Assembly (NCBI GenBank): GCA_002401225.1
Contig: NVSM01000022.1
Span: 16,393-23,111, forward strand
From: a bacterium
Lineage (GTDB): Bacteria; Planctomycetota; Phycisphaerae; Phycisphaerales; UBA1924
DNA: 6,719 nucleotides
Reading direction: 5' to 3'
The number at the start of each line of letters is the position of its first letter. The first letter of the stretch is position 1. Below the pieces are notes generated by a model. It saw nothing but the letters and a program-made list of their open reading frames with translations, was not told the DNA's origin and ran no database searches. This document shows positions 6,490 through 6,719 of the stretch, one piece after another. The position numbers and the translations under genes were made by a program.

Positions 6490-6719
6490 CCGTTGGTGTC
6501 CTCTTTGGGTTCCGTAGTCTGTGGTTCCGTGGTCGTTTCAGATTCTTCGTCTGGTGTCATGTCTGGCATTGATGGTGCCTGTGACCACTTTGAGGAGGAT
6601 TTGGCAGCCTGTTCTTGGCGGTCTTGTTCGAGGATCGAGAACACTTCCTGCTCGGCTTTTTGCCCTTCGTCATAGATGAGTTTGAGGGTGGGCATCTCTT
6701 TGATATGGATGCGTTCCAT
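6486..6719 (-). CDS. rbfA: Ribosome-binding factor A, C-terminal part (cut by window edge)
   Basis: The frame is open to the right edge and ends at TGA 6488-6486, giving 77 visible residues. The first 35 or so (an R-x-H-x-K-x-MPTLKLIYDEG segment, then EVFSILEQDR) match the end of RbfA, where an R-x-x-PxLxFxxD motif is followed by a helix ending the KH-like domain. RbfA binds the 30S subunit and assists late 16S rRNA maturation; it is cytoplasmic. The methionine at the very edge is most likely internal, because the family is about 110-150 residues long and the N-terminal KH core is missing. After the domain comes a tail of about 40 residues rich in Ser, Thr, Glu and Pro, probably disordered and not part of the core family. 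The stop overlaps the GTG start of the HhH-GPD-like gene. Translation-factor neighbours such as infB are commonly upstream of rbfA, but that lies outside this window. Confidence 0.8.
   Translation of the reverse strand: MERIHIKEMPTLKLIYDEGQKAEQEVFSILEQDRQEQAAKSSSKWSQAPSMPDMTPDEESETTTEPQTTEPKEDTNG
6499..6506 (-). promoter_or_regulatory. Ribosome binding site of the HhH-GPD-like gene
   Basis: AAAGAGGA on the minus strand lies nine bases before GTG 6489, within the final codons of rbfA. It supports the GTG start and coupling to rbfA translation. Confidence 0.6.

Noticed and set aside
1..6719. CRISPR array, tRNA/rRNA, transposon ends or phage genes
   Set aside because: No regularly spaced direct repeats, cloverleaf-like segments, transposase motifs or phage structural genes were seen on either strand.

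Overview
The window looks like ordinary chromosomal sequence from a moderately GC-balanced (a little over 50% GC by eye) Gram-negative-type bacterium. The best guess is a planctomycete-like lineage, perhaps Phycisphaerae. That guess rests on the style of the genes (a very large TPR lipoprotein, an RbfA with a long acidic tail, a degenerate HhH protein between them) and not on any marker gene, so it is tentative. I see no rRNA, tRNA, CRISPR array, insertion sequence or phage gene.

Layout from left to right. Bases 1-203 hold the first 67 codons of a leftward DUF1643 gene cut off by the window edge. It is divergently arranged with a rightward exported or membrane-anchored alpha/beta-hydrolase (262-1221), with only 58 bases between the two starts. 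The hydrolase converges on a leftward yebC gene (1223-1990), and their stop codons are one base apart. After a 120-base gap comes a tight leftward gene set that fills the right two-thirds of the window. In transcription order it is the 3' end of rbfA (6719 to 6486), a 231-residue HhH-GPD-like protein (6489 to 5794) and a 1227-residue TPR lipoprotein (5794 to 2111). Start and stop codons overlap at both junctions (GTGA and TGATG), so the three genes are almost certainly one translationally coupled operon. yebC may be read through from this operon or may have its own promoter in the 120-base gap.

Functional reading. RbfA (30S maturation) and YebC (translation or transcription regulation) are housekeeping factors near ribosome function. 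The HhH-GPD-like protein has lost the lysine and the iron-sulfur cysteines expected of an endonuclease III enzyme and may be a non-catalytic DNA-binding relative. The TPR lipoprotein should sit on the periplasmic side of a membrane as a protein-interaction scaffold. No obvious new defence or mobile system is present. The points most worth a second look are the degenerate HhH-GPD protein, its conserved-looking coupling to rbfA and the giant lipoprotein, the partial DUF1643 gene hidden at the left edge, and a clear excess of the hexamer CGATCG.
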